Shown piece after piece: positions 7,663 to 16,500 of a DNA stretch of 64,000 bases; the first letter of the stretch is position 1; every line of letters begins with the position of its first letter. Below the pieces are notes generated by a model. It searched no databases. It was not told the DNA's origin and worked only from the letters and a program-made list of their open reading frames with translations. Location of the stretch: assembly GCF_002811475.1 (NCBI RefSeq), contig NZ_NPDL01000002.1, positions 62,001 through 126,000 of the forward strand, in the 5' to 3' direction. This DNA comes from Leptospira hartskeerlii. GTDB taxonomy: Bacteria > Spirochaetota > Leptospiria > Leptospirales > Leptospiraceae. The translations under genes were made by a program, and so were the position numbers.

Positions 7663-9915
7663 ATGCCCGCCCGTGCGAGTATCATGAATTTAAAAACAAA
7701 ACAATTTCTTTCCAATCTTCCTTACGATCTTTCCTCAAGTATCGCAGTCTTTTTAGTAGCTATTCCTCTTTGTTTGGGGATTGCTCACGCGTCCGGCGCT
7801 CCCTTATTTTCAGGGATTATCTCCGGGTTTATAGGCGGGATCGTAGTAGGAACTTTCAGTAAATCCGCCTTAAGTGTTTCGGGGCCTACGGCAAGTTTGA
7901 CTGCGATCGTTCTTTCAGGTATCAAAGACTTGGGGAATTTTGAAGCTTTTCTTCTTGCATTATTAATTGCGGGAATGATCCAAACTTTGCTTGGGATCTT
8001 GAGAACTGGAGCATTATCCGCTTATCTTCCTTCCGCAACAGTAGTTGGAATGTCTGTCGCGATCGGCCTACTTTTAGTCATCAAACAATTGCCTCACTTG
8101 ATCGGTTACGACGTAGAGGAATTCGGGGTAGAAGAATTCGATATCACTAAAGAAGACGTAAACGAATCCTATCACGATCCTCATGAAGCAAAAGAGACAA
8201 ACTCACTCATGTTGCTCGTACATGCCTTCAGGAATCTTCAGAGTAATGTTTTAGTGATCGGAGTGATTTCCCTTTTATCTTTCTGGATTTGGGATAGATA
8301 CTTTGCTAAAAAATTCAAATATATTCCTGCTTCCTTAGTGGCGATCATTCTCGGGACCGGTTCGAATTTACTTTTAGGGCATCTTCTTCCTGGAGGAGCT
8401 TTAAGCCAAGATCACTTGGTCACTCTTCCTATTTTTAAAAATCCTTCCGAATTGTTTGCTCATTTGGATTTTCCGAACTTTTCCTATTGGGATCAGGGCC
8501 CTGTATGGACCTTGGCATTTACGATCGCGTTTGCTTCTTCTTTAGAATCATTACTTTCCGTGGAAGTGGTGGATAAACTGGATGAAGAGAATCGTAAAAC
8601 TCCTATGTCCCAGGAATTAATCGCGCAAGGATTAGGGAATATGGCCTGTGGACTTGCAGGTGGGATCCCGATCACAAGTGTGGTGGTTAGAGGTTCTGTA
8701 AACGCTTCTTCCGGTGCAAAAACCAAATTTTCGGCAATCTTTCATGGGGCGTGGATCGGGATCAGTGTATTACTTTTTCCTAAATTTATGAACACCATTC
8801 CTTTGGCATCTCTTGCTGCGATCCTGACTTTTACAGGTCTCAAACTCGCAAAACCTGCGATGTTCCGTCTAATGTTCCAAAAAGGCTATTCTCAATTCTT
8901 ACCATTCTTGGTAACTGTAGTCGTCACATTCTTCACTAATGTTTTGATCGGAACATTCTGCGGTATCTTGGTGGCTTTGATTTTCGTTCTATATGAAGAT
9001 CATAGGACCGCGATCTATAGAGAAGAGCTTCATGGAAAGTTTAGAAGGATCATCTTGGGAGAAAATTTAGGCTTCTTCCATAAGGCAAAGATCAAAGAGG
9101 TTTTAGAAAGCCAACCTTCCGGGATCACATTGGAAATAGACGGGACTAGAACACTTCATATGGATCAGGATATTCGAGAGCTGATCCACGAATTTAGAAA
9201 AAATGCCCACCGTAAGGAAATTACGGTGATCCTAGGAGGGATACCGAATATGGAAAATGATATCGAATCCTTAAAAAAAGAAATGAGCGAGTCTTATCAA
9301 AAATTATTAAGAAATAACCAGGAATGGGTAGAGGAAAGGACAACGGAAGATCCTGAGTTTTTCTCTCGCCATGCGGAAGGCCAAGCACCTCAGACATTAT
9401 TCATAGGTTGTAGTGATTCTAGGGTCCCTGTGAATGTGATCACTAAAACAAATCCTGGGGAAATTTTCGTAACCAGAAATATTGCTAACGTAGTTTCCGT
9501 GGACGATATGTCCCTGTTTAGCGTTGTTCAGTATGCGATCGATGCATTGAACGTAAAACATATTATTGTTTGCGGTCATATCGGCTGCGGAGGGGTTAGA
9601 GCGGCTCTGCAAGGAAAGGCTACCGGTCTCATAGACAACTGGATCACTCATATTAAGGATGTGTATCTAAAACATAGAGAAGAATTGGATGCTCTTCCTG
9701 AAGACCAACGAGAGGAAAGACTGATCCATCTGAATGTCGCGGAACAGGTAGTGAACTTATACAAGACCGGAATGATACAGAATGCTTTGGCGAAGTATGG
9801 TTTTCCGGAGATACACGGATGGGTATACGATATCCGAAATGGACAGATTAGCGAAGTGGATTATAAGGATATTCTCTCCAAGGAGCTTGGAGGATTGTAC
9901 GGTTATCCTAAATAG
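7663..9915 (+). CDS. SulP anion transporter fused to beta-carbonic anhydrase
   Basis: A 750-residue fusion. Residues about 15-445 are a SulP/SLC26 permease (FLVAIPLCLGIAHASGAP, ALSVSGPTASLTAIVLSGIK). Residues about 450-520 are a short STAS-like region. Residues about 555-745 are a beta-carbonic anhydrase with zinc ligands Cys583, His639 and Cys642 and the Asp585/Arg587 dyad (CSDSR; CGHIGCGG). Such fusions are thought to import bicarbonate and interconvert it with CO2 at the inner membrane; transport of bicarbonate here is inferred. A second ATG at 7684 (MNLKTKQF) is equally plausible as start. The last 8 bases overlap the convergent gene. Confidence 0.93.
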   Translation: MPARASIMNLKTKQFLSNLPYDLSSSIAVFLVAIPLCLGIAHASGAPLFSGIISGFIGGIVVGTFSKSALSVSGPTASLTAIVLSGIKDLGNFEAFLLALLIAGMIQTLLGILRTGALSAYLPSATVVGMSVAIGLLLVIKQLPHLIGYDVEEFGVEEFDITKEDVNESYHDPHEAKETNSLMLLVHAFRNLQSNVLVIGVISLLSFWIWDRYFAKKFKYIPASLVAIILGTGSNLLLGHLLPGGALSQDHLVTLPIFKNPSELFAHLDFPNFSYWDQGPVWTLAFTIAFASSLESLLSVEVVDKLDEENRKTPMSQELIAQGLGNMACGLAGGIPITSVVVRGSVNASSGAKTKFSAIFHGAWIGISVLLFPKFMNTIPLASLAAILTFTGLKLAKPAMFRLMFQKGYSQFLPFLVTVVVTFFTNVLIGTFCGILVALIFVLYEDHRTAIYREELHGKFRRIILGENLGFFHKAKIKEVLESQPSGITLEIDGTRTLHMDQDIRELIHEFRKNAHRKEITVILGGIPNMENDIESLKKEMSESYQKLLRNNQEWVEERTTEDPEFFSRHAEGQAPQTLFIGCSDSRVPVNVITKTNPGEIFVTRNIANVVSVDDMSLFSVVQYAIDALNVKHIIVCGHIGCGGVRAALQGKATGLIDNWITHIKDVYLKHREELDALPEDQREERLIHLNVAEQVVNLYKTGMIQNALAKYGFPEIHGWVYDIRNGQISEVDYKDILSKELGGLYGYPK

Positions 9916-10315
9916 CGGCCGGTTGGTAGAGTAGTTCTTGGACTCTCAGGTATTTGTCCATTCCGTTGATCTCCCAACGGACTACTTCTCCTACTCTGGC
10001 ACCTAATACTGCCGAACCATGAGCGGAGAATAAGGACAGTTTGCCATTAGCAGGTGCGTTTTCGGTATATTCGTCCGGATATACTAAGGTGAATTGGAAT
10101 GCTTCTGCGTTGCCAAGGTCTTTGAGCACGAATTTAGAATTCATAGTGATTAAGTCTTGGGGAACTTGGTTCTGGTCTATCTTTTTGGCCTTAGATAGCG
10201 TCTTACGTATAATCTCTAAGATACTTGGTTGGACTATTGTAGATTGAGCGGAAACCTCAAGGGTAGAAAGAATCCTTTGATGATCATTCTTTGAAAGAAA
10301 TCTTTTACCACTCAT
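9908..10315 (-). CDS. GreA/GreB-family elongation factor, Rnk-like
   Basis: A 135-residue protein with the GreA/GreB C-terminal FKBP-like domain (about 55-130: FQFTLVYPDEYTENAPANGK, then SAHGSAVLGARVGEVVRWEI). The short N-terminal helical part resembles Rnk, not the long coiled coil of true GreA, so it may bind RNA polymerase without cleaving backtracked RNA. The ATG at 10315 is favoured over an upstream one because GGGGAGG sits 8 bases before it. Its 3' end overlaps the carbonic anhydrase fusion gene by 8 bases on the opposite strand. Confidence 0.85.
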   Translation of the reverse strand: MSGKRFLSKNDHQRILSTLEVSAQSTIVQPSILEIIRKTLSKAKKIDQNQVPQDLITMNSKFVLKDLGNAEAFQFTLVYPDEYTENAPANGKLSLFSAHGSAVLGARVGEVVRWEINGMDKYLRVQELLYQPAAI

Positions 10316-10419
10316 AAGCAGTGCCTCCCCTAGAAAACAAATCCGAAACTTACATATCCGCATAATGTACTCAAGCGTTTTTCCTTTTCTTGAATTTTAC
10401 AAAAATTGCATTCGTTTAT

Positions 10420-10448
10420 GCGACATAGAATTTCCTGTTTATTATAAT
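10420..10448 (+). promoter_or_regulatory. Promoter for the unknown gene at 10494
   Basis: A perfect TATAAT (10443-10448) lies 17 bp after GCGACA (10420-10425). Transcription would begin near 10455, directly before a 7-bp hairpin (AACGAAA at 10457-10463 pairing with TTTCGTT at 10470-10476) and the ribosome-binding site AAGGAG near 10483. The hairpin could stabilise the leader. Confidence 0.45.
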
Positions 10449-10493
10449 TTATACTAAACGAAAGATAAGTTTCGTTCGACATAAGGAGAAGAC

Positions 10494-11075
10494 ATGTTCC
10501 TGACTTTGTTCCAGCCGACTAGAAATAAATCCTTCGCATTAGTTAAGTACCTGTTTCGTTTGGTTCGCAAAGACGTTCGACCTATACTGATCCTTCCAAA
10601 AGGAAGTTTGGGTCTAGAAGACGGACTCAGTTTCGGGAGAATGATCTCCAGGATTTCCAATCATCACTCAACTGCGGTATTGGGCTTCGCAGAAAATTTT
10701 TCCCAAGCAGTTAACTTCTGCAAAGAGATCCGATCGGGTGCCCTTGGTCATGCGGGAAGAGATCTTCCTATCTTTGTGGATGCGACTAGACTAACTCTCG
10801 GCTCCGACTCAGAAGATCTAGAGGAAGCCATTCTAGGATTAGGGGAAAATTGGAGCAGGATTTTTCCACTGACTTGTTTTATAGAAATAGGAAGGGACAG
10901 CTCCAGACTGGAAGAGGCGAGCGGCCGCACTTCTCTATTCAGAATTTCTTCTTTGGTCATGGAAAGAAAGGGGAAAGACTGGAGGTCTCTCAAGAGTGAG
11001 AAGATGGATGAGGATCCGTACGGGGACTGGACCTACGAACTGATCTCCGATCTTCTTCCTGATCGAGGAGTTTGA
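10494..11075 (+). CDS. Conserved-looking hypothetical protein
   Basis: I do not recognise this 193-residue protein. It has a strong ribosome-binding site (AAGGAG, 7 bases from the ATG), a consensus promoter and ordinary coding character. The sequence is soluble and mixed alpha/beta, with no signal peptide or membrane segment; LVRKDVRPILILPKGSLG and DLPIFVDATRLTLG look like strand-loop elements of a Rossmann-like core, but no catalytic motif is visible. It ends about 160 bp before the SET-domain gene on the same strand, so the two may share transcripts. Confidence 0.72.
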   Translation: MFLTLFQPTRNKSFALVKYLFRLVRKDVRPILILPKGSLGLEDGLSFGRMISRISNHHSTAVLGFAENFSQAVNFCKEIRSGALGHAGRDLPIFVDATRLTLGSDSEDLEEAILGLGENWSRIFPLTCFIEIGRDSSRLEEASGRTSLFRISSLVMERKGKDWRSLKSEKMDEDPYGDWTYELISDLLPDRGV

Positions 11076-11233
11076 AATTTTTTTCCAATTATGAAGAAGA
11101 CCCGTCAGGACCGGCCTTTCTTTTTTAGGGGCTGAGCTAGGGGGTATTTCATATTTTTAATTGAAGTTTTTTCGATCTCGGTCTTGACTGATAAAAATTT
11201 TGCCCCTAATGGGGAAGAGCAGGTTGATCTTGC

Positions 11234-11764
11234 ATGATCGAAAGACGCACGAACAAGTTCGGGGAAAACGGAATCTTCGCCTCTCAACCAATCGCTAAGG
11301 GAACATTACTGTTCAGTTATAGCGAATGGATCGAAGATGAGGAATTCGGATGGAAAGTACTCTCCGTCTCGGAAGCCGATGAACTTCCGGAAGAGGAGAA
11401 GGAAATCTTCATGAAATACGGCTATGATGTAGACTTCGGCCTAGTCACCGGCCCTTCCGGACCTGAATTTGTTATCAATCATTCTAACTTTATGAACCAT
11501 TCCTGCGATCCGAACATGTGGTACGATCAAATGGACAATATTATAGCCAAAAGGGATATAGAAGTTGGGGAAGAGCTAAACATCGACTACGGTAACTTCG
11601 TAGTGAACTTCGACCAGACCTTTGAATGCGCTTGTGGGTCTTCTAACTGTCGCAAATTCATCCGTAAGGACGATTGGAAACTCTTACTACCTCAGTACAA
11701 TCTCAACTTTCCTACGTTCATGCATAAGGAAATTAAGAAGATCTTAGTAAAAGTCCCTGCCTAA
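11234..11764 (+). CDS. SET-domain protein (putative protein lysine methyltransferase)
   Basis: A 176-residue SET protein. The N-terminal part has KFGENGIFASQPIAKGTLLF, the substrate/cofactor loop. NHSCDPN (about 88-94) and ELNIDYG (about 116-122) are the paired motifs that form the AdoMet-binding knot and place the catalytic Tyr. A post-SET cysteine cluster (CACGSSNC, about 136-143) can bind zinc. All key elements of an active methyltransferase are therefore present in a minimal protein. Bacterial members methylate either host histones or their own proteins; nothing here shows a secretion signal, so the target is unknown. Its stop codon sits in the loop of the terminator at 11751. Confidence 0.9.
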   Translation: MIERRTNKFGENGIFASQPIAKGTLLFSYSEWIEDEEFGWKVLSVSEADELPEEEKEIFMKYGYDVDFGLVTGPSGPEFVINHSNFMNHSCDPNMWYDQMDNIIAKRDIEVGEELNIDYGNFVVNFDQTFECACGSSNCRKFIRKDDWKLLLPQYNLNFPTFMHKEIKKILVKVPA

Positions 11765-11775
11765 GGGACTTTTTT
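11751..11775 (+). terminator. Intrinsic terminator of the SET-domain gene
   Basis: AAGTCCCT (11751-11758) pairs perfectly with AGGGACTT (11764-11771) around a 5-base loop containing the first two bases of the TAA stop, and a run of T follows. The hairpin includes the final codons of the gene. Confidence 0.85.
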
Positions 11776-11782
11776 GTTTCTA

Positions 11783-11811
11783 AATCCAGGATCATTTCCT
11801 GATCCTGGATT
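11783..11811 (-). terminator. 12-bp perfect hairpin at the end of the UPF0316 gene
   Basis: AATCCAGGATCA (11783-11794) pairs with TGATCCTGGATT (11800-11811) around a 5-base loop. The TGA stop of the minus-strand gene is inside the stem. No good T run follows on that strand, so it may protect the 3' end or act together with the adjacent terminator of the convergent SET gene. Confidence 0.65.
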
Positions 11812-12382
11812 GCCTTCTCCATAGGATGCGGGCAAAACTTTCTCCTTCCTGTCCAGAAGTCTTCCATAGTTCCGGATCGCTTGTTTTACGAGCATTCTCT
11901 ATCGTATAAAAGGCCCCAGGCGCAGTATTCTTCAGTATTCCAAGCACAATGGGTATATCCTTTCTTCTTAATAAGGATAGAATGACTTTAACCGGTCCTC
12001 TGGCTCCTTGTGCTTCCAACGTGGTGGTGCGGTAGCCTGCCTGGGTCAGGTTCTGGACGATCTCTTCTCCTTTTTCCGGAACGATGATACGGATAAGCGA
12101 ATGTCCTAAGGCTAATTTCTCTTCTACTACCATACCGAGAAAAGTGCCTGTGGCAAATCCACCCGCGTATGCGATATAACAAAAAACGTTGCTCAGGTTT
12201 CTCATGATCTGAGTGATTACTATCAGCCAGAGAAGCACTTCTACAAAGCCTAGGAGTGCCGCTAGGACCTTTCTTTCTCTGGAGATTAGGATGATACGGA
12301 CAGTGCCTATGCTTACGTCCGTCATTCTGGCTAGATAAATTCCGAGGGGTAAAATTAGATAATCGAAGGCCCAGTTAGGCAT
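11792..12382 (-). CDS. UPF0316 membrane protein (DUF5698/DUF2179)
   Basis: A 196-residue protein. Three transmembrane segments in the first 95 residues contain the family signature ARMTDVSIGTVRIILISRER (DUF5698), followed by a cytoplasmic DUF2179 domain (RIIVPEKGEEIVQNLTQAGY to FYTIENAR). DUF2179 domains are found in small-molecule or nucleotide-sensing membrane proteins, but the function of UPF0316 is not known. It begins 39 bp after the last lipoprotein of the upstream cluster and is probably the last gene of that transcript, closed by the hairpin at 11783. Confidence 0.88.
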   Translation of the reverse strand: MPNWAFDYLILPLGIYLARMTDVSIGTVRIILISRERKVLAALLGFVEVLLWLIVITQIMRNLSNVFCYIAYAGGFATGTFLGMVVEEKLALGHSLIRIIVPEKGEEIVQNLTQAGYRTTTLEAQGARGPVKVILSLLRRKDIPIVLGILKNTAPGAFYTIENARKTSDPELWKTSGQEGESFARILWRRQSRIRK

Positions 12383-12421
12383 TCGATTATTCTGGGAAAT
12401 CCTAGGCGCTTGGCCAGCAAT

Positions 12422-12736
12422 TTACGGTTTGCAATACACTTCTACCGTCTTGGTAGTATAGAAGGGGCCGATCAGAGTATGAATGACCAAGTCCACGAAG
12501 CCGGTCTTGATGATCACTTCTGGATGGTTCCTATCGCAGCTCGCCTCCATTGGAGCGGTAGTAGAATAGATCCCGAAAACTGTGCTTCCTTGTTTTGCTT
12601 TTTTATCGGGACCTGGAGTTTCCTTTGCCAATGCGTACGGTGTATCTCCGCCTTTATGAACCACGGTGGTGGTATGGCAGCCCATAGAAAATCCGAAGAT
12701 TAGAACTAAGATTTGAATTCTGACTATTTGTAACAT
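12422..12736 (-). CDS. Small Bor-like lipoprotein
   Basis: A 104-residue predicted lipoprotein. The ATG at 12736 has GGAG 7 bases upstream and gives a compact signal peptide ending in FSMGC (Cys20); a longer frame reaches 12799 but lacks these. The mature part has TTTVVHKGG and a hydrophobic C-terminal stretch (VDLVIHTLIGPFYTTKTVEVYC) that resembles the Bor/Iss lipoprotein family. Its start lies 13 bases inside the upstream gene, so translation is likely coupled. Function is unknown; Bor proteins are surface lipoproteins linked to serum survival in enterobacteria. Confidence 0.75.
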   Translation of the reverse strand: MLQIVRIQILVLIFGFSMGCHTTTVVHKGGDTPYALAKETPGPDKKAKQGSTVFGIYSTTAPMEASCDRNHPEVIIKTGFVDLVIHTLIGPFYTTKTVEVYCKP

Positions 12737-13104
12737 TCTATCTCCACTGTTTGGGGGGAATAGATTGCAAGTGTTAACTGCTCCCAAAGCCCATTCCAAA
12801 AACTGGTGTACTGATGGACGGATCGAGGTCCTTCTGCGCAGTACTTAGAAGTATCCAGGACTAGATTTCCAGGATAAAGTCCGAAGAGGTAGTAGGTATG
12901 TTGGACCTTATGAATTTCTCCGCCTTGTTCCGCCTGAGCAGATCTTATATCTAAAGCACGTTTACATTCTCTGGAAGTAGGGTAGATCCTGCACGCTTCC
13001 GGAAGGCTTTGAGGATAACGGACCATGGCATGTCTGCATGATTCCCCGAATCCAAAACTTAAGAGTATGATCGAGAGTATGGGTAGAATTTTATCTGCGC
13101 GCAA
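12724..13104 (-). CDS. Bor/Iss-family-like lipoprotein
   Basis: A 126-residue predicted lipoprotein with signal peptide and lipobox-like FGESC (Cys23). The mature part contains HKVQHTYYLFGLYPGNLVLD and a hydrophobic end (LWEQLTLAIYSPQTVEIECY), an arrangement typical of Bor-like proteins and shared with the next gene, which is probably a paralogue. It overlaps both neighbours, by 14 bases at its start and 13 at its end, inside a translationally coupled lipoprotein operon. Confidence 0.78.
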   Translation of the reverse strand: MRADKILPILSIILLSFGFGESCRHAMVRYPQSLPEACRIYPTSRECKRALDIRSAQAEQGGEIHKVQHTYYLFGLYPGNLVLDTSKYCAEGPRSVHQYTSFWNGLWEQLTLAIYSPQTVEIECYK

Positions 13105-13576
13105 CTTCTTCCTCCCAAATTACCGAGGCATAACCCGGGCCATGCACAGCGGCGAATATTCTGTAAGAAAGAACTTCCGAAGGGTCGGAAGAAAGATGAT
13201 TTAATACCAAGGAATAATCTCCTTTTTCAGGATTGTTTATTTCAAGTTTACAGGGAGAAAGTTGGCTGATCTTATCGCCACATTTGATCTTTGAATCGAA
13301 TAAGATCCCTTTTCTGGACAAGGTCACTCCCAGATCGGGTTTATCCGTCAAGACTTCTACGATCAGAGTTACTCTATCTGCCTGTTTGATCCTAAATCTA
13401 TATTCCCAAGGATCTGTGAGAATGGTTCCGTCCACATGTGCCTGGAAAGCGGAACTCTCCGCTCTGGAAACTTTTTCGAAACGTAACGGTTCGTATCTCT
13501 GATCTTCCCTACAATTATATAGAAGGACCAGAGATAATAAGCTGAATACGAAACCGATACCTAATGTCTTTTTCAT
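13091..13576 (-). CDS. Lipoprotein with pre-peptidase-like beta domain
   Basis: A 161-residue predicted lipoprotein: signal peptide, lipobox LLYNC (Cys22), then a beta-rich domain (about 45-150) whose pattern WEYRFRIKQADRVTLIVEV, then GDYSLVLNHLS, resembles bacterial pre-peptidase C-terminal (PPC) or jelly-roll domains that bind partners outside the cell. The assignment is by pattern only. The start overlaps the stop of the 1930-residue lipoprotein in an ATGA junction, so the two proteins are probably made together. Confidence 0.72.
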   Translation of the reverse strand: MKKTLGIGFVFSLLSLVLLYNCREDQRYEPLRFEKVSRAESSAFQAHVDGTILTDPWEYRFRIKQADRVTLIVEVLTDKPDLGVTLSRKGILFDSKIKCGDKISQLSPCKLEINNPEKGDYSLVLNHLSSDPSEVLSYRIFAAVHGPGYASVIWEEEVARR

Positions 13577-16500
13577 AAGTTCTGCTGCCTATATACTCTG
13601 ACGGGAGTATTGTTCTTTCCAACACTCACATAAAGATAATAAACTCCGCCGGTATTTACGGAAACAGAGGAGAAAATCTGCTGCACATTTGTGGAATCTG
13701 TGAGTCCACCGTTCGCAACCAGGGTCCATACGTTAGAAGCGGATCCAGGGTTGGTCGTGTTCGTGCGATAGATACGGATACCGTTCGGGTTATCGAATCC
13801 TACATAGAGATAAGATCCGTTTTTAGCCACCATGGTAATCGTTTTGTTGGTGGAATCTCCGAAGTTGGTGATACCGTTTCCATCGTCTCCCACGACTGTC
13901 CAGTCTCCAGAATCACATTCAGTACTTGTTGATGTGAGTGTAGGATCACATTTCCAAAGTTGGGCCCTACGGTTTGTGTCTGTTCCATCAGTACATCCTG
14001 TCACAGTTCCTGCAGTTGTGCGGATCCCACTTGCCTGAGTTCCTTGGATACAGATGGTCCGAGTCACATACAGTTTATCGTTGTATTCCGCAAATTGAGC
14101 GAATGCCCTATCCGCAGGGATGAGATCGTAGAATTTTGCAAGTTCCAAAGAGAACCAGTTATTGGTAGTGCTGTTATGCCATTTTTGATTGGTTCTTGGT
14201 CCTACCTCGGTCCAGTCAGAGCAATTATTCTTAGAGGAACAAGCGTTAATTGGGCTTGAAGAATTGGAACGGATGATTGAACCGTTATGCCCAACCGCAT
14301 GTAGTCCACCGTTAGCAGCGTAAATTCTATCCTTGAACACTATAGAAGAATCCACTCCGATATAATATCCCCAGTTCGGACTATTATTAATACTACCATT
14401 TCCTCCTGCGGAAGGTCCTCCAAAGAAAGGCATATAGTCGATACGGATCCTTCTACCGTTGGTACCATCGTATGCATCACAGTTGGAACCTGCAGTACAG
14501 TTTCCTGTGCTGCCTGAATCGGAACTGTTGAATGTGATAAACCCGAAGTCGGGAGCGTTCAATCCGCCGCCGGTTCCTGTTCCATCGTTACTCGGTTTTG
14601 CAAATCCAGGGAATACTCTATCGTTCAGAACAGCGATGGAAGAAGTTCCAGCAGTTACAGTTCCAGTAATGGAACCCATATCGATGTACTTATAGTTCAG
14701 GTTGGTAGAAGTATCGTTCGAGTAGTAGATATAATCGAAGTTATAGTTCGATCCGCTCGGAACTGTTCTTGCTGCCGCGATGAAGATGTATGGATTACTA
14801 ACCAAAGAACCAGTGGTGAAAATTCCCCTTCCACTTTCATTGTCTGGACCACAACCATTTGCTAGAGTAGCATCGTTTTGGGTACAACCTGAGTGTCCTA
14901 AGGTCACGTAAGGTGGAACTGCAATGCTATTTTCTCTCGTGGTGGCTGAGTTGGAACTGACGTTAGAAGTGTCCGAGTTTTGGCCGTTCGTATCTTTTAC
15001 AAAAGAGAACTGAACCGATTCTGGGCCAGAACCGTCATAAGCAAAACGTAATGCTCCGTTACCTACGTTGTTAGGTCCGGTGTAGATCTTACTATTGAAG
15101 TCTGCAAGATAACCAAAAGTAGAACCGTTCGGATCTATAGAGATCGGACCGTCCTCAAAGTTTACAGGAGAAGTTCCGCAGCCTAAGAAGGAAGCTCTAT
15201 CTCTTGGAGAAGATTGTATATTTTCGGAATCTCCTGAATCACGGATGGATCCCCAAGAAGTATTGTCGAAACCGTCTCCATTTACGTTATTCGCAGCTAT
15301 GATAGTATATTGAGCACCGGTTTGTAATAAGCTATGGGTCACGCAAACTTTTGCGGAGTCTGCAGTTGCTCCACCGCATACCACTCCGTCTAGGATCTTA
15401 GCGGAGTTGATCGTACCTAAGTCGGTTGTTCCTACAAAAGAGTAACGGTTCGCACATTCTGCAGTACTACTACATTCTGCCGAATTGCCCACATTGTTTC
15501 CGGATTTGATCGGTTTGGAGAAGTTGATGATCACAGTGCTCGTGCTTGCGCAAGAAGCCGAACTTACTTTTAACTGCTCTTGTCCTACGAAATCTCCATA
15601 ATTTGCACAACCTAAATTGTTCGGACTTCCGGAGAGATCTTGGATGCCGCTCTTATTCACGATCACAGTATAGTTGGTACCGGAATTTTGAGAAGAAGCT
15701 AAGGTCAGAGTGTAGATCGCGCCGCTTCCACTTACCGAAGAAACCGAAATATTAGAAGCAGAGGAAAAGTTGCTATTGTCGGAACAAGAACCGCTTACTG
15801 CAGAAGTCAGAGCTAACTTATAATTTGCAGCAGTAGTGGCCTGAGTCGAGTTCACAGATTCGGAGAATGTTACTCTGACTGTAGTCGGACTCAAAGAGAC
15901 CACATTAGATACGGTTGGAGCTGTAGTATCTAAGAACACAACAGTCAGCTGAGTGTTCCCGCTCACTGAACCGCTAGTAGCGGAAATAGTGATCGTTCCT
16001 GCCGCAACACCTGTTGCCTTACCTTCTGTTCCGGAAGCGTTGCTAATGGTAGCCTTGCCTGTATCGGAAGAAGCCCAGGTAACTGAAGTTGTCAAGTTCT
16101 GAGTTGTTGAATCTGAGTAAGTACCAGTCGCAGTGAAGTCCTTAGTTTGAGTCGTATATACGTTACTATTTGTAGGAGATACTGAGATAGAAACTAATAC
16201 CGCAGCAGTCACAGTAAAGTTAGTAGAAGAAGATACTGAACCTAAAGTTGCGGAGATAGTGCTTGTTCCAACCGCAACTGCAGTTGCCACACCTTCATTT
16301 CCACTCGAATTGCTAATCGTAGAAGAAGAAGTATTGGAAGAAGCCCAGGTCACTTGAGCTGTAATATCCAAAGTTGTCGCATCAGAATACACACCGTTCG
16401 CAGTGAATGGAGTGGTATATCCTTTTGCTAAACTGGAGTTAGTTGGAGTGATGGAGATACTATCCAGGGCGGCAGCAGTTACTGTAACCGCAGTATCCGT

